A DNA stretch of 64,000 bases from Pseudomonas sp. stari2 (GTDB lineage Bacteria > Pseudomonadota > Gammaproteobacteria > Pseudomonadales > Pseudomonadaceae): NCBI RefSeq assembly GCF_040760005.1, contig NZ_CP099760.1:6246574-6310573 (forward strand). The letters are read 5' to 3'. The translations under genes were made by a program, and so were the position numbers. The notes beneath the pieces are model-generated. The model ran no database searches and was not told where the DNA came from. It saw nothing but the letters and a program-made list of their open reading frames with translations. Shown here piece after piece: positions 48,199 through 56,663 of this stretch. Positions within the stretch are counted from its first letter, which is position 1. Each line of letters begins with the position of its first letter.

Positions 48199-48229
48199 GA
48201 AAAAGGCGTCCGACAGGACGCCTTTTTCT
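48199..48229 (+). terminator. Rho-independent terminator after small paralogue A
   Basis: GAAAAAGGCGTCC-GACA-GGACGCCTTTTTC hairpin followed by a second T-rich run, 9 bp after the stop codon. Shows that the upstream small gene is transcribed separately from the GNAT gene. Confidence 0.9.
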
Positions 48230-48409
48230 TTTTTTAGGAGTAGTCGCAGCGAATTTTTAGCTCCCAAGCCGTATCACCCTGAATCCGCCCAAACCAACGT
48301 CCTTCACTTAAGTAAGTACAGTCCTACAAGGACTGTCCCCCACGCCTGATTACGTGAGTATCCCCGCCTTCGCTACCTTCTGCGGCCTGATCCAAACAGA
48401 ACTCAGACA

Positions 48410-48946
48410 ATGCGAAGAAAAGGAAAAGGTACCGAGCTCCGTAATCAGACACTCAAATCCGAAGCCCGCAAGCTTGCACACCAAACCATATCCATGGACC
48501 CGGAAGCATTAGCGGCCGGGGTGGATGCAACATTACTCGGAATTGAGCCAATTACTTCTGTAGCAATCAATGCATACCACCAGTGGAGCGGGCCCGTGAG
48601 CTATCCATGGGATGACGTGCTGAAGTGGAAAACCAAAGACGCAAAGGGTCTGGACCTGGCTTTTTGGTACGAAGGAGAGCTGTGCGGCTTGTGTTACGCA
48701 ACTCCGCGCAAAAGCACGATCTGCATAAAAATCATCCTTTTGCAGGGACGAACTGGCAGAACCCACACCTTGCGAGGCTGGATCGCACCCATGGCGCTAC
48801 TGACAACTGAATTCTATGCACGGAGACTGGGATGCACTGAAATCGAGGTCCAGGAACCTGACTCTGGCGCCATCCCCTACTACCAAAAACTTGGGTTTCA
48901 TTTCGACACAGCCGACCGCCTTGTCTTTCCACTGGACGACCAATAA
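48410..48946 (+). CDS. GNAT family N-acetyltransferase
   Basis: 178-aa protein ending in a GNAT-like domain: LAFWYEGELCGLCYATPRKSTICIKIILLQGRTGRTHTLRGWIAPMALLTTEFYARRLGCTEIEVQEPDSGAIPYYQKLGF. The Q/R..G..G/A acetyl-CoA loop is weak (GRTGRTHTLRG), but the final PDSGAIPYYQKLGF strand-helix is typical. Basic N-terminus MRRKGKGTELRNQTLKSEARKLAHQ. GC content is lower than in the core genes around it. It lies between the two 56-residue paralogues. Confidence 0.7.
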   Translation: MRRKGKGTELRNQTLKSEARKLAHQTISMDPEALAAGVDATLLGIEPITSVAINAYHQWSGPVSYPWDDVLKWKTKDAKGLDLAFWYEGELCGLCYATPRKSTICIKIILLQGRTGRTHTLRGWIAPMALLTTEFYARRLGCTEIEVQEPDSGAIPYYQKLGFHFDTADRLVFPLDDQ

Positions 48947-48980
48947 GATCGACTCATTCATCCAGACACGAGAGGTGTCT

Positions 48981-49151
48981 ATGAAACAGAAGAAACAGAA
49001 AAAACAGCCGTTACTCGCATCCAGGCTTCGTGCAGAAACGCCCAGTTTGACCGATACGGTTTCTGCCAGTCAGCGGCACTTTTTGAAAGTCGCCGCGGCC
49101 TATGGCAAAGAATTGGAGCCTGATGGCTGGCTCGCCGGTGGCGGAACCTGA
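48981..49151 (+). CDS. Small basic protein, paralogue B (56 aa)
   Basis: ATG start preceded by GAGGTGTCT, 34 bp after the GNAT stop, probably in the same transcript. Product MKQKKQKKQPLLASRLRAET.. ends in SASQRHFLKVAAAYGKELEPDGWLAGGGT. Same length and ungapped match to paralogue A, including equivalent ribosome binding site. The Lys-rich N-terminus may bind nucleic acid. No known family. Confidence 0.65.
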   Translation: MKQKKQKKQPLLASRLRAETPSLTDTVSASQRHFLKVAAAYGKELEPDGWLAGGGT

Positions 49152-49162
49152 ATCCCGCATTA

Positions 49163-49190
49163 AAAGACCGTCTAGTAGGCGGTTTTTTTT
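49163..49190 (+). terminator. Rho-independent terminator after small paralogue B
   Basis: GACCGTC / GGCGGTT stem (two G-T pairs), 5-nt loop and a run of eight T, 12 bp after the stop. The stem is weaker than others in the window. Confidence 0.7.
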
Positions 49191-49328
49191 CGCTTGAAGA
49201 TTAGTCCTTTCGATTCCAGCAACATCCAGTGAAGCTTTGCCCAGGCAACTGTCCCTTCAACTCCCTCCTCCCCGACTACCCTTAAAAAACCGCAGGAAGC
49301 GGCCCCCGATTCAACTCAAGGAACGACC

Positions 49329-50822
49329 ATGTCCCTCGCCATCGTCCACAGCCGCGCCCAGATTGGCGTGGATGCTCCCGCCGTCACCGTCGAAGTCCAC
49401 CTCGCCAACGGCTTGCCCTCGCTGACCATGGTCGGCCTGCCCGAAGCGGCGGTGAAGGAGAGCAAGGACCGGGTGCGCAGCGCGATCATCAATTCCGGGC
49501 TGCAGTTTCCGGCGCGGCGGATCACGTTGAATCTGGCCCCGGCGGATCTGCCCAAGGACGGCGGGCGGTTTGATCTGGCGATTGCGTTGGGGATCCTGTC
49601 GGCGAGTGTGCAGGTGCCGACGTTGACGCTGGATGACGTGGAGTGCCTCGGTGAGCTGGCGTTGTCCGGCGCAGTGCGGGCGGTGCGCGGGGTGTTGCCG
49701 GCGGCACTGGCGGCACGCAAGGCGGGGCGGACGTTGATGGTGCCTCGGGCAAATGCCGAAGAGGCATGCCTGGCATCAGGGCTGAAGGTGATCGCGGTGG
49801 ATCATCTGCTGGAGGCAGTGGCGCATTTCAATGGGCATACACCGGTCGAACCTTATGTTTCGGACGGGTTGATCCATGCAGCCAGACCTTATCCCGACTT
49901 GAATGAAGTTCAGGGTCAACTGGCAGCCAAGCGCGCGCTGCTGATAGCGGCGGCGGGCGCGCATAATCTGCTGCTCAGCGGGCCACCGGGAACGGGCAAG
50001 ACGTTGCTGGCCAGTCGATTGCCGGGGTTGCTTCCGCCTCTGGCCGAGTGTGAAGCGCTGGAAGTGGCTGCGATTCAATCGGTCGCCAGTGGCGCCCCGC
50101 TCACCCACTGGCCGCAACGGCCCTTTCGCCAACCTCACCATTCGGCCTCCGGGCCGGCACTGGTCGGTGGCAGTTCAAAACCTCAGCCCGGCGAAATCAC
50201 CCTCGCCCACCACGGCGTGCTGTTTCTCGACGAACTGCCGGAGTTTGATCGCAAGGTGCTGGAGGTACTGCGCGAACCTCTGGAGTCCGGGCATATCGTC
50301 ATCGCGCGCGCGAAAGACCGCGTGCGCTTCCCTGCACGCTTTCAACTGGTTGCGGCAATGAACCCGTGCCCCTGCGGATATCTGGGCGAGCCAACGGGGC
50401 GCTGCTCATGCACCCCGGACATGGTGCAGCGTTATCGCAACAAGCTGTCGGGGCCGTTGCTGGACCGGATCGATCTGCACCTGACCGTTGCACGGGAAGC
50501 CACTGCATTGAACCCGACAATGAAGCCCGGCGAGGACAGCGCCAGTGCAGCGATTCAGGTCGCCGAAGCCCGGGAGCGACAGCAAAAGCGTCAAGGCTGC
50601 GCCAATGCGTTTCTGGATCTGCCGGGGTTGCGCAGACACTGCAAGTTATCCACAACCGACGAGCACTGGCTGGAGTCAGCGTGTGAGCGGCTGACCCTCT
50701 CGCTGCGTTCGGCACATCGACTGCTCAAGGTTGCGCGGACACTGGCCGATATAGAGAAGGTTGATGCCATCTCTCGCGAACATCTGGCCGAAGCGCTTCA
50801 GTATCGCCCGTCGACGCAATGA
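49329..50822 (+). CDS. comM: ComM / YifB family Mg-chelatase-like AAA+ ATPase
   Basis: 497-aa ComM, a hexameric helicase that promotes branch migration during natural transformation. N-terminal LonC-like domain (MSLAIVHSRAQIGVDAPAVTVEVHLANGLPSLTMVGLPEAAVKESKDRVRSAI), Walker A GPPGTGKT, Walker B LFLDELPEF, a zinc-type segment MNPCPCGYLGEPTGRCSCTPDMVQRYRNKLSGPLLDRIDL, and C-terminal Mg-chelatase domain. Full length with no damage. It stands between two accessory segments. Confidence 0.94.
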   Translation: MSLAIVHSRAQIGVDAPAVTVEVHLANGLPSLTMVGLPEAAVKESKDRVRSAIINSGLQFPARRITLNLAPADLPKDGGRFDLAIALGILSASVQVPTLTLDDVECLGELALSGAVRAVRGVLPAALAARKAGRTLMVPRANAEEACLASGLKVIAVDHLLEAVAHFNGHTPVEPYVSDGLIHAARPYPDLNEVQGQLAAKRALLIAAAGAHNLLLSGPPGTGKTLLASRLPGLLPPLAECEALEVAAIQSVASGAPLTHWPQRPFRQPHHSASGPALVGGSSKPQPGEITLAHHGVLFLDELPEFDRKVLEVLREPLESGHIVIARAKDRVRFPARFQLVAAMNPCPCGYLGEPTGRCSCTPDMVQRYRNKLSGPLLDRIDLHLTVAREATALNPTMKPGEDSASAAIQVAEARERQQKRQGCANAFLDLPGLRRHCKLSTTDEHWLESACERLTLSLRSAHRLLKVARTLADIEKVDAISREHLAEALQYRPSTQ

Positions 50823-51193
50823 CAGGATGGACAGGTGCTTGCTGGCGATCTTTGCCGACTGAAAATAAAGTCCGCACGCGCTGATAGCCATTAGCCAAGA
50901 TGTGATATAACGACGGCGCTCTTCATCAGGCACCAGAGCTTTTAGTTAAAAGCTCAAATTTTAAAGCAATATAAAATGGAGGCGGCACATCATGGAAAAG
51001 ATCTCTTCAGCCCACCGGGCGCAATATATTTGATCAATTAAAATCGTCATAAAACGGCATGTTCCCAAACAACTGCCGATGACAGGTTTTCAATGGCTAA
51101 TTCGCCAAGACAATATCAATCAGTTGATTGTCAACGCGCGCCAGCCGACCCAACTTGTTTTGCCACGGCAAATTTTATAAGCACAAGTCAAAA
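50823..51193. other. AT-rich leader region before the phosphoramidate-type operon (371 bp)
   Basis: No gene seen. GC content drops clearly below that of comM. A possible extended -10 (TGTGATATAAC near 50901) lacks a convincing -35. It contains the palindrome listed separately at 50936-50955. The drop in GC at this junction suggests the operon was acquired. Confidence 0.55.
50936..50955. repeat. 20-bp palindrome in the operon leader
   Basis: GAGCTTTTA-GT-TAAAAGCTC: perfect 9-bp arms with a 2-nt centre. The centre is too tight for an RNA hairpin loop without losing pairs, so a dimeric protein operator is at least as likely as a terminator of comM. Confidence 0.5.
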
Positions 51194-52360
51194 ATGAAAA
51201 ACGTCTATCTGATCAGCAATGTCACCCGTGGCGGCAAAACATACCTCGAATACCTGATCCCTGCACTTGATGCCCTGCGCAACACTTACAACTGCATCGT
51301 CCTGCAAACAGACAAGACGGGGCTGAGCAGACAAGAGGCAGAAGAGATCCTCGACTACCCGGTTCAGCAGGTAGGCGTAGAGGTGATCTCGAACCTGGAA
51401 TCACAAATCGTCATTTCAAACGATGCCTGGGTTGGCCGCGTGCTCGACGATTCGAACTTTGGCATCTTCCTGACCCACGGCAATATCGGAATGCCGACCA
51501 GGGACAAGTATTACTACGCCGAACTGACGTCCTATTGGGACGTGGTCATTGCTTCGTCCCGATCAGGATTTGACCTGATCAAAACCGGCCTGCAACGCTA
51601 CAGACCCGACAGAAAAGCCCTGAAATCCCTGATCGTCGATGGCATTGCATTGCGCACCGACATGCGCAAGACAAGTCCGGTCGCGACATTGCCAATCAAG
51701 GTTCCCCGGTTCTTCGAGTCCGCTCCCGTGTCGAACAGGACATCGGGGGACTACGTTGTCGGGCTGCTGCCGACACAATTGGGTATTTGCCCAAGTGGCG
51801 CGTCGCTGTACGAAAACCTGCAAACCGTGATCAATGCCGTCAGGTCACAGATTGCACATGCCCGGTTCATCCTGCGTCCGTACATGGCTGACCTCGAGCA
51901 TCCAACCCTGAAGGACCTGTGCAAACAGCTCTCTGTGTATGACTGGATCACCATAGATAAGCCAGGCACCAGCAGCACGGTTTTCTACCAGCAGTGCGAC
52001 ACCATCATTACCGACGCCTCGACCGGTGGTGTGTCGTTCATGCTCAACTCATGCAAGCTGCCAATCTATTACGTTCCGACCTCCGATGAATGCAATCCGA
52101 TTGTCGACGCCTGGCTGCAACAGATGAATAACCTGCTGCCCATCGCAAAAAACGCTGACGAACTAAAAGAGCTGGCACTGGGTTTCAGTCTGATGTCCCC
52201 CGACGACAATTATTTTATATACAAGAAGTTCTACGAAACGCAGTACCACAACTTGCCGTTACCGCGGGATGTGTTTCATGACTTGATCGAGAACAAGCAT
52301 GACTCGATGTTCTGCCAGTCAACTATCGACTCCTTTGGCAATATCAAAGAGCGTGACTGA
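51194..52360 (+). CDS. CDP-glycerol glycerophosphotransferase-like protein, candidate phosphoramidate transferase
   Basis: 388 aa. Fold pattern of the TagB/TagF-like transferases: N-terminal Rossmann-like start MKNVYLISNVTRGGKTYLEYL, a LTHGNIGMPTRD segment resembling the conserved HG loop, VVGLLPTQLG at the start of the second domain, and the hallmark CDTIITDASTGGVSFMLNSCKLPIYYV near residue 280-305. Lower GC than the rest of the operon. It is 74 bp upstream of the CDP-amidate kinase-like gene. Since the pathway downstream makes a CDP-activated phosphoramidate, I infer that this enzyme could transfer the group to a glycan. It differs from the larger Campylobacter transferases (Cj1421/1422), so this is unproven. 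Confidence 0.55.
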   Translation: MKNVYLISNVTRGGKTYLEYLIPALDALRNTYNCIVLQTDKTGLSRQEAEEILDYPVQQVGVEVISNLESQIVISNDAWVGRVLDDSNFGIFLTHGNIGMPTRDKYYYAELTSYWDVVIASSRSGFDLIKTGLQRYRPDRKALKSLIVDGIALRTDMRKTSPVATLPIKVPRFFESAPVSNRTSGDYVVGLLPTQLGICPSGASLYENLQTVINAVRSQIAHARFILRPYMADLEHPTLKDLCKQLSVYDWITIDKPGTSSTVFYQQCDTIITDASTGGVSFMLNSCKLPIYYVPTSDECNPIVDAWLQQMNNLLPIAKNADELKELALGFSLMSPDDNYFIYKKFYETQYHNLPLPRDVFHDLIENKHDSMFCQSTIDSFGNIKERD

Positions 52361-52434
52361 ACACAGATAAACCGCGTTGAACCTGCTGCAAGGTTTAACG
52401 CCAGATACCCACACGGAACACTGGTCAGAACGCT

Positions 52435-52983
52435 ATGAAATGTGACCCTCGCGCGCAGGTGATATGGATTACGGGCCTTTCGGGCGCCGGCAAATCAACG
52501 CTGGCCGGTGAGCTCGTTGCCCGTCTGCGCAGCAATGGCCAATCGGTTGTGATGCTCGATGGCGATGAGTTGCGCGAGGTATTCGGCGCCACTGCTGCCA
52601 ACTCGCAGAACCATGGCCGTGAAGGTCGACTCGCGCTGGCCATGCAATACGCCCATCTCTGCAGAATGATCGCGGCGCAAGGCCACACCGTGGTGATCGC
52701 AACGATCTCGCTGTTTCGTGAAGTTCATGCGTGGAACCGCGCCCATCTGCCCGGTTATTTCGAGGTTTACCTGAAAGTGCCGGTAGAGGAGCTCAGCCGC
52801 CGGGATCCCAAGGGCATCTACCGTCGGTTTCATGCCGGTGAACTGAACAACGTTGCCGGACTTGACCTGCCCGTTGATGAACCGCAAGCGGCGGACTGGC
52901 TGGTTGAATTCGACCCCCTGCGCTCCGGGCAAAGCCTGGCAGACGATTTACTCAATAAAATTTATACAAGGAATCTGGTATGA
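52435..52983 (+). CDS. APS kinase-like protein, probable cytidine diphosphoramidate kinase
   Basis: 182-aa P-loop kinase of the CysC family. Walker A GLSGAGKST (residues 14-22), LDGDELREVFG (Asp42, Asp44), and the acceptor loop VVIATISLFREVHAWNR, where true APS kinases have a conserved ISPYR-type loop. It is not in a sulfate assimilation operon; no cysN, cysD or cysH is nearby. In C. jejuni the CysC-like Cj1415 phosphorylates the 3'-OH of cytidine diphosphoramidate, and this gene has the same partners. It overlaps the methyltransferase gene by 4 nt. Confidence 0.75.
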   Translation: MKCDPRAQVIWITGLSGAGKSTLAGELVARLRSNGQSVVMLDGDELREVFGATAANSQNHGREGRLALAMQYAHLCRMIAAQGHTVVIATISLFREVHAWNRAHLPGYFEVYLKVPVEELSRRDPKGIYRRFHAGELNNVAGLDLPVDEPQAADWLVEFDPLRSGQSLADDLLNKIYTRNLV

Positions 52984-53729
52984 AAACCGAATGGGATTAC
53001 ACCACCCTGGCCGACGCCTATCTGAAGCGTCCTGACTACGCCGATGCCGCCATCGACGCGATGCTCTCGATCGCAGGTGCCGAACAGGGCGACAAGTTCT
53101 GCGACGTCGGCGCCGGTGTTGCTCACCTGACGCTGATGCTGGCCGCTCGTGGCCTGCACGTTACCGCCGTGGAACCCAACGATGCGATGCGCGCCAACGG
53201 CATCAAGCGCACCGCCGAGCTGGCCAATGTCAAATGGCACGAAGGCACAGGCGAAGTGACCGGCCAGGCGACCCAGGCGTTCGACATGGTCACCTTCGGC
53301 AGCTCATTCAACGTCTGCGACCGCCAACAGGCCCTGAAAGAAACCGCGCGCATTCTCAAGCCTCGTGGCTGGTTCGCCTGCATGTGGAACCACCGCAATC
53401 TTGAAGACCCGATCCAGGCCCGGATCGAAGCCATCATCAAGGAGCGCGTACCGGGTTATGGCTACGGCACCCGTCGCGAAGACCAGACGGCCGTGATCGA
53501 CGCCAGTGAACTGTTCGGCCCGGTCGTACACCTGGACGCCCGAGTCATTCACGAGCAGAGCATCGAAGAATGCCTGGAAGCCTGGCGCTCCCACGCCACG
53601 CTGGAGCGTCAGGCCGGTGCGAACTTCCACGAAGTGATCAGCGCCATCGACGACTACCTGAAAGGCCTGAAGACGCCTTCGATCCAGATTCCGTACTCGA
53701 CGAACATTTGGGTCGCCCAGCTGAGATAA
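52980..53729 (+). CDS. SAM-dependent methyltransferase, candidate phosphoramidate O-methyltransferase
   Basis: 249-aa class I methyltransferase. SAM motif I FCDVGAGVAHLTLMLAARG (about residues 40-58), motif II with the acidic residue in VTAVEPN, and DMVTFGSSFNVCDRQQALKETARILKPRGWFACMWN covering motifs III-IV. Start overlaps the kinase gene (ATGA). The N-terminus MKTEWDYTTLADAYLKRPDYADAAID suggests a specific subfamily. Placed in a phosphoramidate operon it may supply the O-methyl group, as proposed for Cj1419/Cj1420; the substrate is inferred. Confidence 0.75.
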   Translation: MKTEWDYTTLADAYLKRPDYADAAIDAMLSIAGAEQGDKFCDVGAGVAHLTLMLAARGLHVTAVEPNDAMRANGIKRTAELANVKWHEGTGEVTGQATQAFDMVTFGSSFNVCDRQQALKETARILKPRGWFACMWNHRNLEDPIQARIEAIIKERVPGYGYGTRREDQTAVIDASELFGPVVHLDARVIHEQSIEECLEAWRSHATLERQAGANFHEVISAIDDYLKGLKTPSIQIPYSTNIWVAQLR

Positions 53730-53735
53730 CGCCTG

Positions 53736-56051
53736 ATGGCCCTGCATTTCTCTACCAAGGCCGGCACGCTGTCCAGCCTGCAAGGACGACTCGCGTCGGC
53801 CCGCATTGCGCCGCTGCTGGCATTCACCGTGGCGGACTGGCAACGGGATCGGCAAGCCTGTGTCCTGGCTGTCCAGGGACGGCTGCCTGCCGCTCCCTGG
53901 ATCGTGCGTTCAAGCTGCGGACGCGAAGACAGCGCCCAGGCGTCCTTCGCGGGCGCCTTCCTGTCGATCCCGGATGTCGATGACGCAGGGCTGGCCTCGG
54001 CGGTTGAACAGGTGATCGCCAGTTACGGCGAGGTGTATCCGTCGGACGAGATCCTGATCCAGCCCATGCTGCGGAATGTGCTGCGCTCCGGCGTCGCGTT
54101 TTCCCACGACCCCAACACCTGCACCCCCTATCGCGTGGTGAACTGGTCGGAAGGCAGCGACACCGCCTCGGTGACCGGTGGCATGGGCGGTCGGCTCTGG
54201 CAGCAGGCCGCCCACAGCAAACTTGCAGCACCTGCGTCCCTCGCGCCCGTGATTGGCTTGCTCGAAGAGCTGCTGCCGCTATTCGGCGGCGTGCCGCTCG
54301 ACTGCGAGTTTGCAATCACTGGTGAAAACGACGGCGAAGCGCTCTGGCTGTTACAGGCCCGGCCGCTGATTCTGCCTTCCCGTCCGGAATCCGAGGCGGA
54401 GCAGGCCGCCCGCCTGGAAAGCATTCAGCGCAAAGTGGCGCGCGGCATGCGACCGCATCCTTTCCTGATCGGCCAGCGCACGGTCTATGGCGTGATGCCT
54501 GACTGGAACCCGGCCGAGATCATCGGTATCCGGCCCAAGCCGTTGGCACTCTCGCTGTACCGGGACCTGGTGACCGACTCCATCTGGGCGTACCAACGTC
54601 ACAACTACGGCTACCGCAACTTGCGCAGCTTTCCGCTGATGCCGCACTTTTTCGGCCTGCCTTATATCGATGTGCGTTTGTCGTTCAACTCCTTCATTCC
54701 GGCAGATCTTGATGAAGATCTGGCCGGGCGGCTGGTCGACTACTACATCGATCGGTTGCTGGCCGAGCCGACACTCCACGACAAGGTGGAGTTCGAAATC
54801 GTGTTCTCCTGCTACACCCTGGATCTGTCGCAACAACTGGAACGCCTCGCCGATGCAGGCTTTCAGCCCCACGAGCTGGACGCGATCAGCACCAGCCTGC
54901 GCAAGCTGACCAACCGTATCGTCCACCCCAAGGACGGTCTGTGGCGCAGCGATGCCAACAAACTCGATGTGCTCAATGCCCGCCGCGATGAATTGCTGGC
55001 TTCCGATGCCGATCCGCTGGAGCGCATTTACTGGTTGCTGGAAGATGCGAAACGCTACGGCACCCTGCCCTTCGCCGGTCTGGCCCGCGCCGGCTTCGTC
55101 GCCGTGCAGATGCTCAGGTCGCTGGTGGCCGTAGGTGTGTTTTCGCAGGCAGACTACGATGCGTTCATGGCCGGTGTTTCCACCGTCAGCGGGCAATTGG
55201 CACGCGATCGGGCGACGCTCGACAAGACGACTTTCCTGGCGCGTTACGGGCATCTGAGACCGGGCACCTACGACATCCTTTCACCGCGCTACGATGAAGC
55301 GCCGGAGCTCTATTTCGACTGGACTCAACGCCCGACCGCCCCGGAACCCCTTCAACCGTTTTCGCTGACGCTGCCGCAGATGCGCGAGATCGTGAAACTG
55401 CTCGAGGCCCATGGCTTGCAGCCCGATCCGGTCGGTTTGCTGGACTTTCTGCAGAACGGTATCGAACTGCGGGAACTGGCCAAGTTCCACTTCACCCGTA
55501 ATCTCTCCGACGCGCTGGCATTGATTGCGCAAGTCGGTGCCGAGCACGGCATCGGTCGCGAAGACCTGGCCTATTGCGATATCCGCGCCTTCACCGAACT
55601 GCACGTGGCGGCAGCGGATCCGAAAGAGGTACTGCTGCGCAGCATCGAACAGGGCAAGGCGCGCTATGCCGAGACGCTCAAGGTCTCCCTGCCACCGGTA
55701 ATCACCCGACCGGAAGATGTCTGGTGTTTCGAGTGGCCGGAAACGGCGCCCAATTTCATCACCCAGAAGCGCGTGACCGCGCCGGTTGTGCTGTGCGACG
55801 ACCGGGACAAACTCGCCGGGGCGATCGTCTGTATTCCCAACGCGGATCCGGGGTTCGACTGGTTGTTCGCCTACCCGATTGCCGGATTGATCACAGCGTG
55901 GGGCGGCGCCAATTCGCACATGGCGATCCGTGCCGGCGAACTGGGCTTACCGGCCGTCATTGGTGCGGGTGAAGTGCTTTACCGGCGCTGGTCGACGGCG
56001 GATTTCCTGCACCTGGATTGCCCGGGCCGCCGGGTGGAGATGATGGCATGA
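53736..56051 (+). CDS. PEP-synthase-like enzyme, probable L-glutamine kinase
   Basis: 771 aa. N-terminal ATP-grasp (PEP/pyruvate-binding) domain, residues about 1-215: WIVRSSCGREDSAQASFAGAFLSI, IQPML..SGVAFSHDPNT, CEFAITGENDGEALWLLQARPL. A long middle domain without similarity to PEP-binding barrels follows. The C-terminal swivelling phosphohistidine domain has WGGANSHMAIRAGELGLPAVIGAG, catalytic His near 728. The architecture and length match Cj1418, which phosphorylates the amide nitrogen of L-glutamine using ATP (giving AMP and Pi). Six bp from the methyltransferase gene and overlapping the next gene by 4 nt. Rifampicin phosphotransferase-like enzymes share the layout, but the neighbours favour glutamine kinase. 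Confidence 0.75.
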   Translation: MALHFSTKAGTLSSLQGRLASARIAPLLAFTVADWQRDRQACVLAVQGRLPAAPWIVRSSCGREDSAQASFAGAFLSIPDVDDAGLASAVEQVIASYGEVYPSDEILIQPMLRNVLRSGVAFSHDPNTCTPYRVVNWSEGSDTASVTGGMGGRLWQQAAHSKLAAPASLAPVIGLLEELLPLFGGVPLDCEFAITGENDGEALWLLQARPLILPSRPESEAEQAARLESIQRKVARGMRPHPFLIGQRTVYGVMPDWNPAEIIGIRPKPLALSLYRDLVTDSIWAYQRHNYGYRNLRSFPLMPHFFGLPYIDVRLSFNSFIPADLDEDLAGRLVDYYIDRLLAEPTLHDKVEFEIVFSCYTLDLSQQLERLADAGFQPHELDAISTSLRKLTNRIVHPKDGLWRSDANKLDVLNARRDELLASDADPLERIYWLLEDAKRYGTLPFAGLARAGFVAVQMLRSLVAVGVFSQADYDAFMAGVSTVSGQLARDRATLDKTTFLARYGHLRPGTYDILSPRYDEAPELYFDWTQRPTAPEPLQPFSLTLPQMREIVKLLEAHGLQPDPVGLLDFLQNGIELRELAKFHFTRNLSDALALIAQVGAEHGIGREDLAYCDIRAFTELHVAAADPKEVLLRSIEQGKARYAETLKVSLPPVITRPEDVWCFEWPETAPNFITQKRVTAPVVLCDDRDKLAGAIVCIPNADPGFDWLFAYPIAGLITAWGGANSHMAIRAGELGLPAVIGAGEVLYRRWSTADFLHLDCPGRRVEMMA

Positions 56052-56644
56052 AGGTTGTCGCCGTCAGTCAGCGAGTGGACAGTCACCCGGAACGCGGAGA
56101 AGCCCGTGATGCGCTGGATCAGCGACTGATCGGTTTCCTTCTGGCAGCCGGTTTCGTCCCGGTGCCAGTGCCCAACGGCTTGCCGCTCGATCACTGGCTG
56201 GCGGCCGTCGCGCCCCACGCCATCGTGCTGTCGGGGGGCAATGACATCGGTCAGTGCCCGGCCCGCGACCGCACCGAAAGCGAGTTACTGGATCACGCAA
56301 ACGCGCGTCAGTTGCCAGTGCTGGGCATTTGTCGCGGCATGCAGATGCTGGCGCACTGGTCCGGTGGCGAGCTGAAACCGGTCACCGGTCATGTGCGAAC
56401 CCGGCATCGGTTGTCCGGCCGGATCGTTGCCGAAGTGAACAGCTATCACGGCCTCGCCCTTGCTGGCTGCCCGCAGGGGTTTGAAGTCATGGCCCGCAGC
56501 GAAGACGGGGAAATCGAAGCCATCCGCCACCTTCAACTGCCGTGGGAAGGCTGGATGTGGCACCCGGAACGTGAAGCGGATTTTGCCTCCCACGACCTGA
56601 CGCGAATCCAGCAGTTGTTCGGCGAACCCCACTCCTCTCAATAA
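56048..56644 (+). CDS. Class I glutamine amidotransferase-like hydrolase, probable CDP-L-glutamine hydrolase
   Basis: 198-aa PuuD/peptidase C26-type protein with a complete triad: Cys95 in LGICRGMQML, His172 and Glu174 in MWHPER. AIVLSGGNDIG supplies the oxyanion region. In C. jejuni the equivalent Cj1417 hydrolyses CDP-L-glutamine to glutamate and cytidine diphosphoramidate. The chosen start overlaps the upstream stop (ATGA); ten extra residues from an upstream ATG would lie inside the kinase gene. Confidence 0.78.
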   Translation: MKVVAVSQRVDSHPERGEARDALDQRLIGFLLAAGFVPVPVPNGLPLDHWLAAVAPHAIVLSGGNDIGQCPARDRTESELLDHANARQLPVLGICRGMQMLAHWSGGELKPVTGHVRTRHRLSGRIVAEVNSYHGLALAGCPQGFEVMARSEDGEIEAIRHLQLPWEGWMWHPEREADFASHDLTRIQQLFGEPHSSQ

Positions 56645-56663
56645 CCCACGGGATAGACGTGTT

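Noticed and set aside
46630..49190. Intact prophage between ubiK and comM
   Set aside because: Only an antirepressor with its RNA and a lone antitoxin are present; no integrase, structural, lysis or replication genes, and no attachment repeats were seen.
52435..52983. Sulfate-assimilation APS kinase (cysC)
   Set aside because: No sulfurylase or reductase genes nearby; operon partners all belong to the cytidine diphosphoramidate pathway, so a housekeeping cysC role is unlikely.
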